Shown here: one piece after another, positions 5,442-9,350 of the stretch
Layout of the letters: the number at the start of each line of letters is the position of its first letter
How positions within the stretch are numbered: position 1 is the first letter of the stretch
Assembly: GCA_937960725.1 (NCBI GenBank)
Contig: CALGOY010000311.1
Location: forward strand, 1 to 9,350
DNA length: 9,350 bases
From: an uncultured Bacillota bacterium
GTDB taxonomy: Bacteria; Bacillota; Clostridia; Caldicoprobacterales; UBA3941
Direction: 5' to 3'
The notes under the pieces: generated by a model
The model's database searches: none
Seen by the model: the letters and a program-made list of their open reading frames with translations, nothing else
What the model was told of the DNA's origin: nothing
Translations under genes and position numbers: made by a program

Positions 5442-8105
5442 ATGGGGCAACAAAAAAAACTAGCCAAAACCTATGATCCGAGTACTGTAGAAGATAGGCT
5501 TTATAATACATGGATGGAAAAAGGATATTTTCGCGGAGAGATAGATCCAGAAAAGGAACCCTATTGTATAGTTATTCCTCCACCCAACATTACAGGCCAG
5601 CTGCATATGGGACATGCTTTAGATAATACTCTGCAAGATATATTAATTAGATGGAGAAGGATGCAGGGATATGCTACCCTATGGGTGCCCGGCACTGATC
5701 ATGCCAGTATAGCAACTGAAGTTAAAATAGTAGAAAAGCTGGCAGAAGAGGGAAAGACAAAATATGATTTAGGCAGAGAAGGCTTCTTAGAGCGGGCCTG
5801 GCAGTGGAAAGAACAATATGGAGGAAGAATTGTAGAACAGTTAAAGAAATTGGGCTCCTCTCTAGACTGGTCTAGAGAGAGGTTTACCATGGATGAAGGC
5901 TGTAGCAGGGCTGTCACAGAAGTATTTATTAGGCTATATAATAAAGGGCTAATCTACCGCGGGGATAGAATAATCAATTGGTGTCCAGATTGTCAAACAG
6001 CCCTTTCCGATGCGGAAGTTGAACATATAGAACAGCAGGGTAATTTATGGCATATAAAGTACCCAGTTAAAGATAGCGACGAAGCGGTTATTGTTGCAAC
6101 TACCCGTCCAGAAACTATGCTCGGGGACACTGCGGTAGCAGTACATCCTGAGGACGAGCGCTATCAGCATCTTATAGGAAAGACGGTTGTACTGCCGCTT
6201 GTAAATCGAGAGATACCGATCATTGCTGATGAATATGTAGATCGAGAATTCGGAACTGGAGTAGTTAAGATAACACCAGCCCACGACCCTAACGACTTTG
6301 AAGTGGGATTGAGACATGATCTGGAGCAGGTTAAGGTCATGAACGATGATGGAACAATGAACGAAAAAGCTGGCAGGTATGCCGGCATGGATCGATACGA
6401 GGCTCGCAAGGCTATTGTAGAGGACCTGGAGGAACAAGGTTTATTAGTAAAAATAGAAGATCATAAACACAATGTAGGCCATTGCTATAGATGTGATACA
6501 GTAGTAGAGCCTATTGTTTCAAAACAGTGGTTCGTTAAGATGAAACCTTTGGCTGAGCCAGCTATTCAGGCGGTAAAGGATGGTAGAATCCGCTTCGTTC
6601 CAGAAAGGTTTGAAAAGATATATTTCAATTGGATGGAAAATGTAAAGGATTGGTGTATCTCCCGTCAACTCTGGTGGGGGCATAGGATACCTGCATATTA
6701 CTGTCAGGGCTGTGGAAAGACCATTGTTTCTGCTGAAATGCCGGAAAAATGCGATGAATGTGGAAGCACTGACTTTAAGCAAGACGAAGATGTACTTGAT
6801 ACCTGGTTTAGTTCTGCCCTATGGCCTTTCTCTACCCTTGGCTGGCCTGATAAGACTGAAGAGCTGGAGTATTTCTATCCTACCAGCGTCTTAGTAACGG
6901 GCTATGATATAATTTTCTTCTGGGTAGCTAGGATGATATTCTCAGGGCTTGAGCATATGGGAGATATTCCATTTAGATATGTCTTCATACATGGAATTGT
7001 AAGGGATTCACAGGGCAGGAAGATGAGTAAATCCTTAGGCAACGGCATCGATCCTCTTGAAGTTATTGAGAAATATGGAGCCGATGCGCTAAGATTAAGC
7101 CTTGTTGTAGGGATCTCCCCTGGAAATGATATGAGATTTTCTTGGGAGAAGGTGGAGGCAAGTCGAAATTTCGCCAACAAAATATGGAACGCTGCACGGT
7201 TTATACTGATGAATCTTGAGAATCTACAAAAAGACAGGCCAGAGAAAGGTACTTTAGACTTAGCTGATCGCTGGATAATAAGCAAGTATAACCGCCTTGT
7301 AGGAGAAGTTACTGAGAACTTGGAGAAATTCGAGCTGGGTATAGCAGTACAAAAACTGTATGACTTCATCTGGGGCGAGTTCTGTGATTGGTATATTGAA
7401 CTAACTAAAACTAGATTATATGGGCAAAACGACGCAGAGAGGGAAACCGCCCTATACACTTTAACTTATGTACTTTCCAACGTATTAAAGCTTCTTCATC
7501 CCTTTATGCCTTTTATTACCGAGGAGATATGGCAGCATTTACCCCATGGGGATGAGAGCGAGAGCATTATGATTTCTTCATGGCCGCAGGTTAACGATGC
7601 AGAGATTGACCTTGAAGCGGAGCAGGAGATGGAAGCCTTAATGGATGTAATAAAGAGCGTAAGGAATATAAGGGCTGAGATGGATGTTGCACCTTCCCAA
7701 AAGGCAAAGCTGATTTTGGTAGTAGATGAGAGCGACAAGCATATTTTTGAAAGAGGGAAGCTGTACTTTGAAAAGCTGGCCTATGCTTCTCAGGTTGTTA
7801 TTCAAGAAGATGAAGAAGGGATTCCTGCTAGTGCAGCATCAGCTGTTACCGCCAAAGCCCAGATATTTATACCTTTAGAGGAATTGATAGATTTTGAAAA
7901 AGAAATGGAACGTCTCAATAAGGAAAAGCAGACATTAGAGAAAGAGCTGGCCAGGGCTGAGGGCAAGCTTTCCAATGAAAATTTTGTGAAGAAAGCCCCT
8001 GCTGCTATAGTGGAGGAGGAAAGGAAAAAGAAAGCAAAATATCAAGATATGATGAATAAAGTCCTAGAACGGATTGAAGCTTTGAAGAAGATGATGGAAA
8101 AATAA
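5442..8105 (+). CDS. valS: Valyl-tRNA synthetase
   Basis: This 887-aa class I synthetase charges tRNA-Val with valine and hydrolyses mischarged threonine. Signature motifs are HMGH (55-58) inside [17 protein letters not shown] and KMSKS (527-531). The editing domain includes [10 protein letters not shown] (220-229) and PAHDPND (279-285). A zinc-ribbon-like pair C421-xx-C424 and C437-xx-C440 precedes [13 protein letters not shown] (450-462). Residues about 812-887 form the ValRS C-terminal coiled coil, rich in Glu and Lys. Length matches bacterial ValRS (about 880 aa). I chose the ATG at 5442 because AAGGAGG (5427-5433) lies 8 nt upstream; the frame stays open back to 5322, but that stretch is the T-box leader. 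Expression is set by the T-box. folC follows after 54 bp. Confidence 0.98.
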   Translation: MGQQKKLAKTYDPSTVEDRLYNTWMEKGYFRGEIDPEKEPYCIVIPPPNITGQLHMGHALDNTLQDILIRWRRMQGYATLWVPGTDHASIATEVKIVEKLAEEGKTKYDLGREGFLERAWQWKEQYGGRIVEQLKKLGSSLDWSRERFTMDEGCSRAVTEVFIRLYNKGLIYRGDRIINWCPDCQTALSDAEVEHIEQQGNLWHIKYPVKDSDEAVIVATTRPETMLGDTAVAVHPEDERYQHLIGKTVVLPLVNREIPIIADEYVDREFGTGVVKITPAHDPNDFEVGLRHDLEQVKVMNDDGTMNEKAGRYAGMDRYEARKAIVEDLEEQGLLVKIEDHKHNVGHCYRCDTVVEPIVSKQWFVKMKPLAEPAIQAVKDGRIRFVPERFEKIYFNWMENVKDWCISRQLWWGHRIPAYYCQGCGKTIVSAEMPEKCDECGSTDFKQDEDVLDTWFSSALWPFSTLGWPDKTEELEYFYPTSVLVTGYDIIFFWVARMIFSGLEHMGDIPFRYVFIHGIVRDSQGRKMSKSLGNGIDPLEVIEKYGADALRLSLVVGISPGNDMRFSWEKVEASRNFANKIWNAARFILMNLENLQKDRPEKGTLDLADRWIISKYNRLVGEVTENLEKFELGIAVQKLYDFIWGEFCDWYIELTKTRLYGQNDAERETALYTLTYVLSNVLKLLHPFMPFITEEIWQHLPHGDESESIMISSWPQVNDAEIDLEAEQEMEALMDVIKSVRNIRAEMDVAPSQKAKLILVVDESDKHIFERGKLYFEKLAYASQVVIQEDEEGIPASAASAVTAKAQIFIPLEELIDFEKEMERLNKEKQTLEKELARAEGKLSNENFVKKAPAAIVEEERKKKAKYQDMMNKVLERIEALKKMMEK

Positions 8106-8108
8106 ATA

Positions 8109-8139
8109 GAAAGCCCTGTATCATGAATACAGGGCTTTC
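8109..8139 (+). terminator. Hairpin between valS and folC, possibly a weak terminator
   Basis: GAAAGCCCTGTAT (8109-8121) and its perfect complement (8127-8139) form a 13-bp stem with a 5-nt loop, starting 3 bp after the valS stop. After the stem only TT follows before GAAAGGGG, so termination would be inefficient. It may instead stabilise the valS message or tune folC expression. Confidence 0.55.
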
Positions 8140-8159
8140 TTGAAAGGGGTAAAGGTTAC

Positions 8160-9350
8160 GTGGACTACAAAGAGGCATTGGAATATATCCATGGCACAAG
8201 GAAACTTGGTTCTAAACTAGGGTTAAAAAATATAACGGAGCTTTTAAATAGGCTGGGAAATCCTCAGAATAAGTATCCTTCTATACACGTTGCAGGTACT
8301 AACGGTAAGGGATCGGTTACATCCATGATAGCCCATGTTCTCCACCAATCGGGATATAAGGTCGGTATGTTTATCTCGCCGTACCTGGAAAATTTTACCG
8401 AAAGAATTCAAGTAGGCCTTAAGGAAATTCCGAGGGATGACTTAGCCAGGATTACACAGAAAGTAAAAGAAAAAGTAGACGATATGATTGAGGAAGGACT
8501 AAACCACCCTACCGAATTTGAGATAGTTACTGCTATCGGTTTTAGTTACTTTGCGGAAGCTGAAGTGGATATTGCAGTGGTGGAGGTGGGTTTAGGTGGG
8601 AGATTCGATGCAACTAACGTCCTAAAGCCCATTTTATCCGTCATAACTTCCATAAGCTATGATCATATAAATATTTTGGGAGATAGCTTGGACAAAATAG
8701 CCTACGAGAAAGCGGGAATTATAAAAGAGGGGGTTCCTGTAGTTTCTTATCCTCAAGCCTTGGAGGCAGCTGAGGTTATTAGGCAGGTGGCAGCTGAAAG
8801 AAATGCCCCCCTTACAGAAGTAACTCCTGAGCAAGTTAAGGTTAAAAAACAAGAGTTTAATGAGCAGATTTTCGATTTCATTTTCGAGGATAAATGCTAT
8901 CCTGATTTGAAGATAAGATTGCCCGGCAGTCATCAGATTATCAACGCTGCCACGGCATTGACCGCCCTGATGATTGCCCAAAAAAATGGGTTATCTTTAA
9001 ATAGCAGAGACATATATACGGGATTGGAGGTTACTAGATGGCCGGGAAGGCTAGAGAAGCTTTGTGACAAACCGCTTATAATAATCGATGGAGCCCATAA
9101 TATATCTGGTGCTAAAGCACTAGCAGAATCCATAAAATTTTATTTTAACAATAAAAAAATAACGTTGGTTTTAGGTATTCTAAAGGATAAGGCCGTGGAC
9201 GAAATTGTTGCTACTATTTGTCCTCTAGCTTATAAAACAATTGTTACAACTCCCGATAGTCCTAGAGCTATAGCTCCTGAAGAGCTGGCAGAGAAGGTTC
9301 AGCTTTACTGTAGAAACATTAGTATAGAGCCGGATCCAATTAAAGCGCTG
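8160..9350 (+). CDS. folC: Folylpolyglutamate synthase / dihydrofolate synthase (3' end outside window)
   Basis: I translated 397 codons from a GTG at 8160, open at the right edge. The family is usually about 420-430 aa, so most of the protein is present. It adds glutamate to folates, and in many bacteria also to dihydropteroate, using ATP. The Mur-ligase-type P-loop GTNGKGSV is at 46-53. Further on come GLGGRFDATNV, SYDHINILGDSLDKIAYEKAG and the C-terminal-domain DGAHN (310-314), all FolC hallmarks. GTG is the best start: AAAGG (8151-8155) lies 4 nt and GAAAGGGG (8142-8149) about 10 nt upstream, and no ATG is nearby. It follows valS in the same direction, a gene order common in Firmicutes, and is likely cotranscribed by read-through of the hairpin. 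Confidence 0.95.
   Translation, partial: MDYKEALEYIHGTRKLGSKLGLKNITELLNRLGNPQNKYPSIHVAGTNGKGSVTSMIAHVLHQSGYKVGMFISPYLENFTERIQVGLKEIPRDDLARITQKVKEKVDDMIEEGLNHPTEFEIVTAIGFSYFAEAEVDIAVVEVGLGGRFDATNVLKPILSVITSISYDHINILGDSLDKIAYEKAGIIKEGVPVVSYPQALEAAEVIRQVAAERNAPLTEVTPEQVKVKKQEFNEQIFDFIFEDKCYPDLKIRLPGSHQIINAATALTALMIAQKNGLSLNSRDIYTGLEVTRWPGRLEKLCDKPLIIIDGAHNISGAKALAESIKFYFNNKKITLVLGILKDKAVDEIVATICPLAYKTIVTTPDSPRAIAPEELAEKVQLYCRNISIEPDPIKAL

Noticed and set aside
6902..7459. Minus-strand open frame of 185 aa inside valS
   Set aside because: It is the shadow of a well-conserved valS segment that includes KMSKS; no ribosome binding site or recognisable domain.

Overview
This window looks like an ordinary chromosomal segment of a low-to-moderate GC, Gram-positive, spore-forming Firmicute, most likely in the class Clostridia. 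The grounds are a T-box-controlled valS followed by folC, strong AAGGAGG-type ribosome binding sites, sigma-A-like promoters, CCA-encoding tRNA genes, a SpoIID/LytB-domain protein and a lipoprotein-type ABC solute receptor. I cannot name a genus.

Left part, minus strand (1-2270). Reading leftward, a sigma-A promoter drives a two-gene tRNA unit, tRNA-Thr(CGU) then tRNA-Pro(CGG), closed by an intrinsic terminator. Next come pgsA (phosphatidylglycerophosphate synthase) and a membrane-anchored SpoIID/LytB-domain protein that runs off the left edge. The 132-bp gap between those two genes packs a perfect 15-bp hairpin, a 14-bp palindrome and an 11-bp direct repeat.

Middle part, plus strand (2330-5091). 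This is an ABC importer of the nitrate/sulfonate/taurine/pyrimidine-precursor (NitT/TauT) class: a lipoprotein receptor, an ATPase and a permease. A strong intrinsic terminator sits directly after the receptor gene, and its T-tract runs into a good promoter for the ATPase-permease pair. The importer therefore looks like two transcription units. The substrate cannot be told from the sequence, and no riboswitch precedes it.

Right part, plus strand (5111-9350). A sigma-A promoter and a full T-box leader with a GTC (Val) specifier precede valS (887 aa). A 13-bp hairpin follows, then folC, which starts with GTG and runs off the right edge. The T-box senses uncharged tRNA-Val to control valS and probably folC.

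I did not find a clearly new biological system. The points most worth a second look are the structured pgsA/SpoIID-like gap, the uncharacterised N-terminal half of the SpoIID-like protein, the terminator-promoter overlap inside the importer locus, and the lack of a terminator between the importer and the T-box.
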